Of a DNA stretch of 64,000 nucleotides, positions 34,441-42,966 are shown piece after piece. Numbering within the stretch: position 1 is the first letter of the stretch; each line of letters opens with the position of its first letter. This DNA comes from Paenibacillus lemnae (GTDB taxonomy: Bacteria > Bacillota > Bacilli > Paenibacillales > Paenibacillaceae): assembly GCF_012933385.1 (NCBI RefSeq), contig NZ_JABBPN010000002.1, positions 62,001-126,000 on the forward strand, read 5' to 3'. The notes beneath the pieces are model-generated. The model was given only the letters and a program-made list of their open reading frames with translations, was not told where the DNA came from and made no database searches. Position numbers and translations under genes: made by a program.

Positions 34441-35118
34441 ATGTGCGGCAGATTTACTTTAACCGTAACCTGGGAAGAGCTCATGAATCACTTCCTGATT
34501 GACGCCGAATCTCTTCCGCCTTTTCACACTCCAAAATACAATGTCGCCCCGACCCAGATGGTAGCCGCAGTCATCCATGACGGCCGCAGCCGCCGGATCG
34601 GCCAGCTCCGCTGGGGCTTGATTCCCTCTTGGGCTAAAGATGCTTCCGCAGCAGCGAAAATGATCAATGCCAGGAGTGAGACGCTAGAGAACAAGCCTGC
34701 TTACAAAACCCCTTTTCTGAGAAAAAGATGCCTGATCCCGGCCGACAGCTTCTACGAATGGAAGAAACAGGATGCCTTGAAAATCCCGTATCGGATATGC
34801 AGAAAGGACGGCGGCATCTTCAGCATGGCCGGACTGTATGACATCTGGACTGCTCCAGACGGAAGCCGGGTGAGTTCCTGCACCGTCATCACCACGACAC
34901 CCAACCAGCTCATGGAACCCATTCATAACCGGATGCCGGTCATTCTGGACCGTGAGCATGAGGATCTGTGGCTGAACCGGAATGCATCTGCGGATGAGTT
35001 AAAATCTCTGCTCATTCCATATCCGGATGATGACATGCAGGCCGTTCGCGTCAGTATGACCGTCAACTCTGTACGCAATGACAGCCCGGAATGCATCCAG
35101 TCGGTAACCGAGGAATAA
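34441..35118 (+). CDS. SRAP-domain abasic-site processing protein (YedK/HMCES family)
   Basis: This 225-residue protein fits the full family: MCGRF with catalytic Cys2, YNVAPTQ, LRWGLIPSWAKD, INARSET, Glu106 in ADSFYEW and His162 in IHNRMPV. SRAP proteins form a stable thiazolidine link with abasic sites in single-stranded DNA and shield them. An ATG three bases upstream is out of frame; the chosen ATG must be right because Cys2 has to follow the initiator Met, and AAAGGAG is 9 nt away. The gene is single, divergent from the purine permease and followed by a terminator. Confidence 0.95.
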   Translation: MCGRFTLTVTWEELMNHFLIDAESLPPFHTPKYNVAPTQMVAAVIHDGRSRRIGQLRWGLIPSWAKDASAAAKMINARSETLENKPAYKTPFLRKRCLIPADSFYEWKKQDALKIPYRICRKDGGIFSMAGLYDIWTAPDGSRVSSCTVITTTPNQLMEPIHNRMPVILDREHEDLWLNRNASADELKSLLIPYPDDDMQAVRVSMTVNSVRNDSPECIQSVTEE

Positions 35119-35145
35119 CCGGCGCGTTTGACATCGAAAAATAAG

Positions 35146-35191
35146 CACAAATAAACGGCAGCTCGCAGATCCAAGCTGGCGTTTATTTGTG
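35146..35191. terminator. Bidirectional terminator
   Basis: CACAAATAAACG (35,146-35,157) pairs with CGTTTATTTGTG (35,180-35,191). It lies between the converging SRAP and spoVIF genes, with T-rich flanks on both sides. Confidence 0.85.
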
Positions 35192-35243
35192 TTACATATT
35201 GCTGCTAGTACGTCCCTATCTCCGATTCATCCGAAAGCGATCG

Positions 35244-35537
35244 TTAACGGAACATGCCCCACAGCTTGATCAAATGAAACGTGTTCTTGGGATCGATCCG
35301 CTGTGCAATGACAAACTGAACAATTTGCTGTTCCTCTGTGGGGCTCAGCTTCTCACCCAGAATGCCAGCACATGTCCGGACCACCTGATATACCTTTGTA
35401 CTGTTTTGAAGATCACTGCGGGATAACCCCTGCACAACCCCTTTGATCCGTTCTTTGATCGCAGGGTTCTTCATCTTGGACTTGATCCGCTCCACAAGCT
35501 GGGGATTGATCCCATACTGCTGATAACTCAATGGCAT
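35244..35537 (-). CDS. spoVIF: Stage VI sporulation protein F
   Basis: This 97-residue protein matches the SpoVIF family pattern: a short N-terminus, then a compact helical domain (VQGLSRSDLQNSTKVYQVVR, LSPTEEQQIVQFVIAQ). In B. subtilis SpoVIF is a late mother-cell protein needed for spore coat assembly through GerE. GGGAGGTG stands about 4-7 nt before the ATG. It follows recG by 67 bp in the same direction, but late sporulation control would require its own promoter, which I could not define. Confidence 0.85.
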   Translation of the reverse strand: MPLSYQQYGINPQLVERIKSKMKNPAIKERIKGVVQGLSRSDLQNSTKVYQVVRTCAGILGEKLSPTEEQQIVQFVIAQRIDPKNTFHLIKLWGMFR

Positions 35538-35604
35538 TCACACCTCCCGTATATTCCCATCATGGTGAGTATATGATGTAAGCCTGTCCATTGTGCCGGA
35601 AAAA

Positions 35605-37656
35605 TCAGTCAATCAAGTCCCCTTGAAAAATCTGTTCCTGCCGTAAATATTCCCTGAGTGCTGTAAAGGCTGGTGAGGTCCAGAACGACGCCTCGCCGAC
35701 CAGTGCCGCGGCATCATCTCTGGCCTTCTCCACAACTTCATAATCTGCCACCATATCAGCGATACGGAACTCCGGCAATCCGCTTTGTTTGGTGCCGAAG
35801 AAATCACCCGGTCCGCGCAGATCCAGGTCACGGCGCGCCACCTCAAATCCGTCCTCGGTCTCTGTCATAACCTCCATACGCTCCCGGCCGACCTCGCTTT
35901 TAGGATCCGCGATCAGGATACAATAGGAGGCGTGCGCGCCCCGTCCTACCCGGCCCCGAAGCTGATGCAGCTGAGAGAGGCCGAAGCGGTCTGCATCCAT
36001 AATGATCATCAGCGTTGCGTTAGGAACATCGACACCGACCTCTACTACGGTAGTTGAGATCAGAAGCTGCAGCTCATTGCTGTAAAAGCCCCGCATGACT
36101 TCGTCCTTCTCACCCGGTGTCATCCGCCCGTGCAGCAGACCTACCGCATAATCAGGAAAAGCCTGCTGCATCTGCACATGAAGATCAATGGCATTCTGCA
36201 CATCCAGCTTGTCCGACTCTTCAATCAGCGGACAGATCAGATATGCCTGCCGGCCCTGTTCTACCTCCCGACGGATAAAGCCTAATACACGGTCCATCAG
36301 ATCATGCTTGACCCAATGTGTAGTTATCGGGATGCGTCCCTTGGGCCGCTCCGACAGTGTCGATACATCCATATCGCCAAATGCCGTAATGGCCATAGTC
36401 CGCGGTATAGGCGTCGCTGTCATCGTCAGCACATCCGGGTTATATCCTTTACGGCGCAGAACACTGCGCTGATTCACACCGAACCGGTGCTGCTCGTCCG
36501 TTACCACAAGCCCAAGCTGACGGAAAAAGACATCCTCCTGGATCAGGGCATGCGTACCTACAATAATATCCGTAAGCCCCATTTGCAGGGATGCCAGCAG
36601 CTCCTTTCGCCTCTTGCCTGTCACACTCCCTGTCAGCAGACCCACGCTTACACCGAAGGGCTCAAACATCTTCTGGAGAGAGCGCATATGCTGCTCAGCC
36701 AGAATCTCAGTAGGCACCATCAGCGCACCCTGGCATCCTGATCGGACCGTCGTGTACAGCGCAATGGCGGCCACGACGGTTTTCCCGGACCCTACATCGC
36801 CCTGAAGCAGTCGGTTCATACAGTAAGGCGAACGCATGTCATGCAAAATTTCGAGCTCTACTTTTTTCTGGGCATCGGTCAATTCAAACGGCAGGCTCCG
36901 GACAAATTCGCGGATTGTCGCGTTGTCGGCGGTGTGCACGACCCCGTCCATTTTCTCGTGATTGATCGCACGATATGCCTGCATCTTGAGTTGAAACATA
37001 AACAGCTCTTCATACACCATACGCTTTCTGGCCTGCTGTCCTTCGCCCGTATCAGAAGGCTGATGAAGAGCTGCAATCGCCTGTTTGCGGGGCATAAGAT
37101 CATATTTATGAAGCAGCGCCGGCGGAAGAATCTCCGGAATCATCTCGCCATACTGCTGAAGTGCTTGTGTCATCGTTTTGCGGATCCAGGATTGTGTGAT
37201 TTTCCCGCCGATCGAGTATACAGGCTGCAGTGTACCGCTCCGCACTGCACCTTTATCCGGGAACTCGGATTCTGTCACCGTCAGCTGCAGGCGCCGCTGA
37301 TCCCATTTCCCGGTAAGCACAATTTCTCTTCCAGCAGTAAGCTGATCCTTCAGAAAATGCCGGTTGAACCAAGTCGCTGTGAACATCCAGTTTTCGGCGA
37401 GCATTTTGCAGGACAGCCGTGACTTCTTTCCATACCGCTGCAGCACAGGCATGCCCGCAATTTTAGCCTGAATGGTGATGCGGTCTCCATCCTTGACTTC
37501 ACTTAACGAACGGAGCCGGTAATCCTCGTACCGGAACGGGTAGTATTCCAACAGATCTTTAACCGTAGAGACGCCAAAGGCGTGAAGCTCCCCTTCTTTC
37601 AGGGCGCTCACGCCGTTGATCTTCCTCACGGATATTTGGTCCAGATCGAGACTCAT
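35605..37656 (-). CDS. recG: ATP-dependent DNA helicase RecG
   Basis: This is a protein of 683 residues, the standard RecG length. An N-terminal wedge/OB domain (about 60-150) precedes helicase motifs I (GDVGSGKT), II (DEQH), III (TMTATPIPRT) and VI (QLRGRVGRG). RecG remodels stalled forks and branched DNA. The frame is open to 37725 inside the DegV gene, but ATG 37656 has GGGGG at about 6-8 nt and yields the normal N-terminus; it begins 13 nt after the DegV stop. It is probably cotranscribed with the fakA-fakB genes. Confidence 0.96.
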   Translation of the reverse strand: MSLDLDQISVRKINGVSALKEGELHAFGVSTVKDLLEYYPFRYEDYRLRSLSEVKDGDRITIQAKIAGMPVLQRYGKKSRLSCKMLAENWMFTATWFNRHFLKDQLTAGREIVLTGKWDQRRLQLTVTESEFPDKGAVRSGTLQPVYSIGGKITQSWIRKTMTQALQQYGEMIPEILPPALLHKYDLMPRKQAIAALHQPSDTGEGQQARKRMVYEELFMFQLKMQAYRAINHEKMDGVVHTADNATIREFVRSLPFELTDAQKKVELEILHDMRSPYCMNRLLQGDVGSGKTVVAAIALYTTVRSGCQGALMVPTEILAEQHMRSLQKMFEPFGVSVGLLTGSVTGKRRKELLASLQMGLTDIIVGTHALIQEDVFFRQLGLVVTDEQHRFGVNQRSVLRRKGYNPDVLTMTATPIPRTMAITAFGDMDVSTLSERPKGRIPITTHWVKHDLMDRVLGFIRREVEQGRQAYLICPLIEESDKLDVQNAIDLHVQMQQAFPDYAVGLLHGRMTPGEKDEVMRGFYSNELQLLISTTVVEVGVDVPNATLMIIMDADRFGLSQLHQLRGRVGRGAHASYCILIADPKSEVGRERMEVMTETEDGFEVARRDLDLRGPGDFFGTKQSGLPEFRIADMVADYEVVEKARDDAAALVGEASFWTSPAFTALREYLRQEQIFQGDLID

Positions 37657-37669
37657 TCTTTTCCCCCAA

Positions 37670-38533
37670 TCAAGCCGGCCAGATATACGCGGCGATGGTT
37701 CCAGGACCAACATGGGTGCCGACAACTGCCCCGATATCAGAGTATGTCGTCTCTTCTATCGTAAACACAGCCGAAAGCTGCTCCAGAAAATCATGGACTG
37801 AAGCAGGATCTGCTGTAGTCCCCACCGCTACCTTAATATGTGTAACGCCTGGCAGATCACGCTGAAACACTTCAATGATCCGTGACGTTGCTTTCTTGCG
37901 TCCTCTTACTTTGTCGACCGGATAAATAACCCCTTCCCGGTCGATGGATAAAATCGGTTTAATGTTCAGCAGCGTGCCTAATACAGCAGAAGCCTTCCCA
38001 ATCCGTCCGCCCTTCTGCAAATACTCCAGCGTATCCACCAGAAAATACAGCTGACGCTTGCTGCGCAGCTCCTCGGTCGATGCTACGATCTCTTCCAGCG
38101 TGCGGCCTTCAGAAGATAGCTTCGCTGCATGAACTACAAACATGCCAAACCCGTACGAAGCCGATTTGGAATCCCAAACCGTCACCTGGCCCTGCAGGTT
38201 CTCTTGTATCAAATCAGTAGCAAGCCTGGCCGATTGATAGGTTCCGCTCATTTCGGATGACAGGTGCATCGACAGAATTCTGCAGTCCGGGTATTTATTA
38301 AAAATGTCTTCATACGCGGCCACAAAATCTGCAGGCGAAGGCTGGGAAGTGGTAGGGAGCTGGCTTGACTCCACGAGACGCTTGTAAAACTGTGACGCCG
38401 TAATATCTTTTCCGTCCAGATAAGCATCACCGCCAAACAAAACGCGCAGCGGAACAATGGTTATATTATATTGCTCCACCAGATCCACCGGAATGTCCGA
38501 TGTACTATCGGTTACAATCACCGTTTTACTCAC
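37670..38533 (-). CDS. DegV family fatty-acid-binding protein (FakB)
   Basis: This 287-residue DegV-fold protein has the N-terminal Ser-Asp pattern (VIVTDSTSDIP), TTSQPSPADF, LSSEMSGTYQSA and DTLEYLQKGGRIGKAS. DegV proteins (FakB) bind a fatty acid and present it to the kinase FakA for acyl-phosphate synthesis. It starts with GTG 38533 after AGGAGGGG. The FakA gene lies 48 nt upstream in the same operon, which strongly supports the pairing. Confidence 0.92.
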   Translation of the reverse strand: MSKTVIVTDSTSDIPVDLVEQYNITIVPLRVLFGGDAYLDGKDITASQFYKRLVESSQLPTTSQPSPADFVAAYEDIFNKYPDCRILSMHLSSEMSGTYQSARLATDLIQENLQGQVTVWDSKSASYGFGMFVVHAAKLSSEGRTLEEIVASTEELRSKRQLYFLVDTLEYLQKGGRIGKASAVLGTLLNIKPILSIDREGVIYPVDKVRGRKKATSRIIEVFQRDLPGVTHIKVAVGTTADPASVHDFLEQLSAVFTIEETTYSDIGAVVGTHVGPGTIAAYIWPA

Positions 38534-38581
38534 GCAGTACCCCTCCTGTAATGACCCTCATATTCTAGCTTAATTTAGAGA

Positions 38582-40363
38582 CTAAGCTTCGACAGAGAAC
38601 AGGTATGCATAAATCGGCTGTCCCCCGTAATGCACTTCCACTTCCGTATCCGGATACTGCTCTTCGAGCCATCCTGTCAAGCTTTCTGTAATTTCTTCTG
38701 TCGCATCTTCACCTGTGAGCAGGGTAATAATTTCATCACCGGAATGCAGCATTTTCTCAAGCAGCTCCTGACAGGCTGTCTTCAGATCGGCTGCAGCTGC
38801 CACGATCTTGGAGTTCTGTATACCGATAAATTCTCCGGCCTTGATCTCCAGTCCGTCGATCAGCGTGTCCCGGACCGCATACGTGACTTGTCCGGACTGC
38901 ACACGGGAAACGGCCTCCAGCATGTTCTCGGTGTTGGTTTCAATGCTCTCATCCTCCTGGAATTCAAACGCAGCGGCCATCCCCTGAGGAATCGTCTTGC
39001 TCGGAATTACCGTAACATTGCGTTCACCCTCAAGCAGTTCTCTTGCCTGCTGGGCAGCAAGCACAATGTTGGAGTTGTTAGGCAGAATGAAAATCTGCTG
39101 TGCTGATATGGTAGAAATCGCATTCACAAAATCCTCTGTGCTCGGATTCATCGTCTGTCCGCCGGACAGAACAACATCTACGCCAAGACTTTTAAAGATA
39201 TTGGAGATCCCTTCACCGGAAGACACAGCGATAAATCCATAAGGGGCCAGTTCATCTGCAGGCGGAACGGCCGGAGCTTCCGGTGTCTTCTCTTCTGCCG
39301 GAATATCGGCAAACAGTTCCGGCATTGGTGCAATATCCATCCCGGTTGTCAGAAGATCCCGGTGCTGCTCTCTCATGTTCAAAATATGGATTTGTGTAAT
39401 TTCACCATACAGCAGAGCGAGATTCAACACTTCACCCGGCGCTTTGGAGTGAACATGTACTTTGATCGTTTCATCATCTGCTATCACAATGATGGAATCC
39501 CCGTTCACGGCAAGCGAATTACGGAACTTGTCTTCATTGAATTCAGCTGCAGGGCTTCCACCCAGCTGGCGATTGATAAAAAACTCCATATCATATAAAA
39601 ACTCAATATCTTCGGTAGAGATTTTGGACTGTGCCGATGTAGGCACCTGAACACCTGCATGCTCCAAAGTAGCTAATGCGCTGGCTGAGGCCTTGGTCTG
39701 TTCTTCCGTACGCGCTGACGATGTGACAGGCGACTCGGATCGATCCTCATTTTTCAGCGCTCTCAAAAAGCCCTCGTAAATATAAACGAGTCCTTGTCCA
39801 CCAGAGTCCACGACACCAACCTGCTTCAATACCGGCAGCAGCTCCGGCGTGTGGGACAGTGCCTCCTTCGCTTTGGCAAGCACCTGCTCCATGAGCTCCA
39901 CAATATCCGTGCTTCGGCGCGAATAGTATACAGCATGCTTGGCCGCTTCCTTGGCTACCGTCAGAATTGTACCTTCTACCGGTTTAACAACGGCCTTATA
40001 CGCTGCGTCCACACCGGTTTGAAGAGCAGCAGCAAACTGACTGCTGTTCAGTTCGTTAAAGCTCGCAGAATAACGGCTGAATCCTCGGAACAACTGAGAC
40101 AGGATTACACCGGAGTTCCCCCGGGCACCCATCAGCAGACCCTTGGAAAGCACACCGGCACTATGTCCGATCGACTCCGAATATTTGCTTTTTAATTCAG
40201 CTACTCCAGCGGTCATCGTCAAATTCATATTGGTTCCCGTGTCACCATCCGGCACCGGAAATACATTCAGGGCATTGACGTGTTCTGCATGCAGCTGCAG
40301 TTGTTCCGCTCCGGCTAGTACCATTGCGGTAAATTCTGTTCCATTCAAAGAACGCTTACTCAA
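38582..40363 (-). CDS. fakA: Fatty acid kinase catalytic subunit FakA (DAK2 domain, YloV)
   Basis: This 593-residue protein has an N-terminal DAK2/DhaL nucleotide domain (about 1-210; LNVFPVPDGDTGTNMNLT, MGARGNSGVILSQ, VVDSGGQGLV), a middle domain and a C-terminal DegV-like domain. With FakB it phosphorylates exogenous fatty acids for phospholipid synthesis. It is somewhat longer than typical FakA of about 550 residues, with a Pro/Ala/Glu-rich linker (EEKTPEAPAVPPADEL). The start is TTG 40363, 8 nt after AAGGGG. In B. subtilis yloU (Asp23) precedes it; here the 320 bp up to rpmB contain no such gene. Confidence 0.93.
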   Translation of the reverse strand: MSKRSLNGTEFTAMVLAGAEQLQLHAEHVNALNVFPVPDGDTGTNMNLTMTAGVAELKSKYSESIGHSAGVLSKGLLMGARGNSGVILSQLFRGFSRYSASFNELNSSQFAAALQTGVDAAYKAVVKPVEGTILTVAKEAAKHAVYYSRRSTDIVELMEQVLAKAKEALSHTPELLPVLKQVGVVDSGGQGLVYIYEGFLRALKNEDRSESPVTSSARTEEQTKASASALATLEHAGVQVPTSAQSKISTEDIEFLYDMEFFINRQLGGSPAAEFNEDKFRNSLAVNGDSIIVIADDETIKVHVHSKAPGEVLNLALLYGEITQIHILNMREQHRDLLTTGMDIAPMPELFADIPAEEKTPEAPAVPPADELAPYGFIAVSSGEGISNIFKSLGVDVVLSGGQTMNPSTEDFVNAISTISAQQIFILPNNSNIVLAAQQARELLEGERNVTVIPSKTIPQGMAAAFEFQEDESIETNTENMLEAVSRVQSGQVTYAVRDTLIDGLEIKAGEFIGIQNSKIVAAAADLKTACQELLEKMLHSGDEIITLLTGEDATEEITESLTGWLEEQYPDTEVEVHYGGQPIYAYLFSVEA

Positions 40364-40606
40364 TGAGAATTCCCCTTCCTGGCATCATACAAAAAACGCT
40401 TCAAATGTAAATTTAGATGAAATAAAATTTCCGATACCTGAGGTTATGAACCCTCTGGCAGCGGGTCAAGGCAAACGGCTGACCGGCCTTATATTGATAC
40501 ATAAGCATGATCATAAAAACACATCCATATCGTACCATTCCAAAATATTATGGACTAAACAGTATTGTACTATAAGAATAAAGAGAAATAAATGTTTTTA
40601 GGATAG

Positions 40607-40636
40607 TTGACGCCGCAATTTTTACTGTGATATTAT
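40607..40636 (+). promoter_or_regulatory. Promoter of rpmB
   Basis: TTGACG (40,607-40,612), 18 bp, TATTAT (40,631-40,636), about 50 bp before the L28 start codon. The rest of the divergent gap (40,364-40,606) has no gene; the fakA promoter must be there but was not resolved. Confidence 0.6.
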
Positions 40637-40684
40637 ATTTAAGTATTGTTTTATACAGGGTTATGAAACAAGGAGGTGTAATCT

Positions 40685-40873
40685 ATGTCTCGCAAATGTT
40701 ATGTGACAGGCAAGAAACCAAGCAGTGGTAACCACGTTTCTCACGCCAACAACCACAACAAACGTTCTTGGGGTGTAAACGTTCAGAAGGTTCGTATTCT
40801 CGTGGACGGCAAGCCAAAACGTGTATACGTCAGCACTCGTGCTTTGAAATCCGGTAAAGTGACTCGCGTATAA
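40685..40873 (+). CDS. rpmB: Large ribosomal subunit protein bL28
   Basis: This 62-residue basic protein is nearly collinear with B. subtilis L28: [44 protein letters not shown]. It is the single-Cys form, without a zinc-binding four-Cys set. AAGGAGGTG is 6-8 nt from the ATG. It is the only plus-strand gene in this part of the ylo-like region and is followed by two terminators. Confidence 0.97.
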   Translation: MSRKCYVTGKKPSSGNHVSHANNHNKRSWGVNVQKVRILVDGKPKRVYVSTRALKSGKVTRV

Positions 40874-40879
40874 CTGTTA

Positions 40880-40937
40880 AAGAAAAACTTCTTTTACCTA
40901 CAGCTTGCTAAGCTGTATGGGATAAGGAGTTTTTCTT
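40880..40937 (+). terminator. Terminator of rpmB
   Basis: AAGAAAAACT (40,880-40,889) pairs with AGTTTTTCTT (40,928-40,937) around an inner stem ACAGCTT / AAGCTGT. It starts 7 bp after the rpmB stop. Confidence 0.8.
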
Positions 40938-40961
40938 GCTGTTGAATACATATGTAAGGTT

Positions 40962-40995
40962 AAAAAGCACCTGCTGCATACAGGGTGCTTTTTTT
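40962..40995. terminator. Second terminator downstream of rpmB
   Basis: AAAAGCACC and GGTGCTTTT form a compact hairpin with a 12-nt loop and a run of seven T on the plus strand. On the minus strand it would end the spoVM transcript. The 41,000-41,137 stretch beyond it holds no gene that I can see. Confidence 0.85.
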
Positions 40996-41137
40996 GTGCG
41001 TTGTATGATCATCTGACTTTAGCTTGACACGGTCTGGCAGCCAAGAGTTACGGCGGATCGCCGTTATGTTACGCTTCCATTCTCGTTTCCCCGTGCTGCC
41101 GTACCGTGCGGAGGTTTGTCTATGCCTATACAAGCGG

Positions 41138-41218
41138 TCAGCCTTTATGAAATGTGTTTAATATGGCCTTCACAAAACCTCCCAGAAACTTCGGCAGCTT
41201 GAACGTATAAAATTTCAT
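41138..41218 (-). CDS. spoVM: Stage V sporulation protein SpoVM
   Basis: This 26-residue frame reads MKFYTFKLPKFLGGF followed by VKAILNTFHKG. It is almost the B. subtilis SpoVM sequence, including the helix-kinking Pro9 and Gly13-Gly14. SpoVM is an amphipathic peptide that recognises the positively curved forespore membrane, anchors the SpoIVA coat base and inhibits FtsH. GGAGGGTGAG is about 3-5 nt before the ATG. It lies between rpe and rpmB, exactly as in B. subtilis (apart from thiN). It is too short for ordinary gene callers. Confidence 0.95.
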   Translation of the reverse strand: MKFYTFKLPKFLGGFVKAILNTFHKG

Positions 41219-41255
41219 GTCTCACCCTCCCCATCATTCTCATAACCCTGCTGTT

Positions 41256-41263
41256 ATTTTATG
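41256..41263 (-). promoter_or_regulatory. Sigma-E-like -10 box for spoVM
   Basis: The minus strand reads CATAAAAT, one mismatch from the sigma-E -10 consensus CATACAAT, about 37 bp upstream of the spoVM ATG. A -35 candidate (TTCACAT) lies about 14 bp further upstream and is a weak match. spoVM is a mother-cell gene, so sigma-E control is expected. Confidence 0.45.
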
Positions 41264-41291
41264 CACCAAGCCCAGCGATGTGAACAATAAC

Positions 41292-41326
41292 AAAAAAGGC
41301 TACACGAGAACCCAGCTCATGTAACC
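41292..41326 (-). terminator. Terminator after rpe
   Basis: On the minus strand GGTTACATGAG (41,326-41,316) pairs with CTCGTGTAGCC (41,308-41,298), with two G-T pairs, followed by six T. It ends the rsmB-to-rpe run and leaves spoVM to its own promoter. Confidence 0.8.
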
Positions 41327-41380
41327 ATATTTATGCAGTGAGACACTGCCCTATGCATCTATCGCCAAAGTGGATAAGGC

Positions 41381-42040
41381 TTAGACTTGTACGCTTTTTC
41401 GGATTTCTTCAATCGCAGCCGCCCGGTCGGCAGTTCCAAATACGGCACTGCCAGCGACCAGAACGTCGGCTCCGGCACGGGTGACCAGCGGTGCTGTCTC
41501 TGCCGTAATGCCGCCGTCCACCTCAATGTGGGTCTCGGGGCGGCTCCCCTGTGAAATCCACTCACGAAGCTGCTTGATTTTCTGAACCGTCCGGCCGATG
41601 AATTGCTGTCCTCCAAATCCAGGATTGACGGTCATGACCAGTACCAGATCCAGATCAGGAAGCACTTCCTGCAGCACATGAGCCGGGGTTCCCGGATTGA
41701 TGGCAGCTCCGGCCTTCACGCCGTGCTCCTTAATCAGATGAATGACACGATGGAGATGCTGACACGTTTCCGCGTGAACCGTGATATAGTCGGCTCCCGC
41801 CTTGGCAAAATCGGCGATATAACGCTCCGGCTGCTCAATCATCAGATGAACATCCAGCGGCAGGGTAGTATGGGGACGAATTGCTTGTACGATCGGCGGT
41901 CCCAGTGTCAGGTTGGGCACAAAATGGCCGTCCATAACATCCACATGAATCCAGTCTGCTCCGCCCGACTGAGCCTCGGCAATTTCTGCTCCCAGCTTGG
42001 CAAAATCCGCTGATAGAATAGATGGTGCAATTTTGATCAT
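41381..42040 (-). CDS. rpe: Ribulose-phosphate 3-epimerase
   Basis: This 219-residue TIM barrel has the family signatures [53 protein letters not shown] and VDGGI. The metal-binding His and Asp residues are present in the VDVMDGHF and DVHLM segments. It interconverts ribulose-5-phosphate and xylulose-5-phosphate in the pentose phosphate pathway. It starts 3 nt after the rsgA stop with GGAGG in front. It ends the operon at the terminator 41,292-41,326. thiN, its neighbour in B. subtilis, is absent. Confidence 0.97.
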   Translation of the reverse strand: MIKIAPSILSADFAKLGAEIAEAQSGGADWIHVDVMDGHFVPNLTLGPPIVQAIRPHTTLPLDVHLMIEQPERYIADFAKAGADYITVHAETCQHLHRVIHLIKEHGVKAGAAINPGTPAHVLQEVLPDLDLVLVMTVNPGFGGQQFIGRTVQKIKQLREWISQGSRPETHIEVDGGITAETAPLVTRAGADVLVAGSAVFGTADRAAAIEEIRKSVQV

Positions 42041-42043
42041 CCG

Positions 42044-42949
42044 CTAATACCTCCGTTTCATGTCTTTTATTTCCGTAAAAAACTCCAGGTAATGCCGGTA
42101 CCGGCTCTCTGCCACTTTGCCCTCTTCCTTGGCTTGCAGAACCCGGCATCCCGGCTCATGCGTGTGGCTGCAGCCCCGGAACTTGCATTCCTCGGCATAA
42201 GCGGTGAATTCCCGAAAGCAGCCTGTCAGCTCTTCGATGCCCAGCTCCATAAAATCCAGCTGGCTGAATCCTGGTGTATCTGCGACGAATCCGCCGTTAT
42301 CCAGTTCAATCAGCTCCACATGCCGGGTTGTATGACGTCCCCTGCCCAGCCGCATACTGATTTCGCTGGTTTCCAGCGTCAGCCCAGGCACCAGCGCATT
42401 CAATAAAGAGGACTTGCCAACTCCCGATTGTCCCGAAAAGACGCTGATTTCCCCGGCCAGCCTTTGCTTCACTTCTTCTGTGCCAGTTCCCAGCAGAGAG
42501 CTGGTAATAATCACTTGATATCCAATGGATTCATATAATTCCTTAACCCGCTCTGCCGAATGGTCTTCACTGCCCGCAAGGTCCTGCTTGGTGATCAAAA
42601 TCAGAGCATCCAGGCCTGCATGCTCAATATGTACAAGAAACTTATCCAGCAGCAGCAGATTCATATCCGGTTCCCGAACCGAAAACAGTAAAACCGCCAA
42701 TCCGACATTAGCGACTTGAGGACGAATTAATTGGGAAGACCGTGGAAGTATTTCATCCACGGTCCCTTCCCCATTCTCTGTCAATGAATATCGGACACGG
42801 TCCCCGACCAGCGGGGACTCGCCTCTTTTTTTGAAAATGCCGCGGCCTCTGCATTGAACCGATGGTTCCTTACCGGAAATCAGGCCTTCTCTCAGAGGTT
42901 TTACATAGTAATAGCCGCTAAGCGCCTTGACGATCAGTCCTTCCAGCAT
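42044..42949 (-). CDS. rsgA: Ribosome small-subunit-dependent GTPase RsgA (CpgA)
   Basis: This is a protein of about 301 residues with an N-terminal OB fold, then a circularly permuted GTPase with G4 (ITKQDL) before G1 (GQSGVGKSSLLN) and G3 (DTPGFSQ). A C-terminal zinc site follows (ECKFRGCSHTHEPGC). It assists maturation of the 30S subunit. ATG 42949 is favoured over the GTG two codons earlier because GAGG is 7 nt away. It sits directly after prkC, the kinase that phosphorylates it in B. subtilis, and 3 nt before rpe. Confidence 0.96.
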   Translation of the reverse strand: MLEGLIVKALSGYYYVKPLREGLISGKEPSVQCRGRGIFKKRGESPLVGDRVRYSLTENGEGTVDEILPRSSQLIRPQVANVGLAVLLFSVREPDMNLLLLDKFLVHIEHAGLDALILITKQDLAGSEDHSAERVKELYESIGYQVIITSSLLGTGTEEVKQRLAGEISVFSGQSGVGKSSLLNALVPGLTLETSEISMRLGRGRHTTRHVELIELDNGGFVADTPGFSQLDFMELGIEELTGCFREFTAYAEECKFRGCSHTHEPGCRVLQAKEEGKVAESRYRHYLEFFTEIKDMKRRY

Positions 42950-42966
42950 GCACACGCCTCACTTTC

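Noticed and set aside
41359..41616. Alternative minus-strand frame of 85 codons overlapping rpe
   Set aside because: It lies inside rpe in another frame, has no ribosome-binding site of note and an unstructured, Arg/Pro-rich composition; a shadow of rpe.
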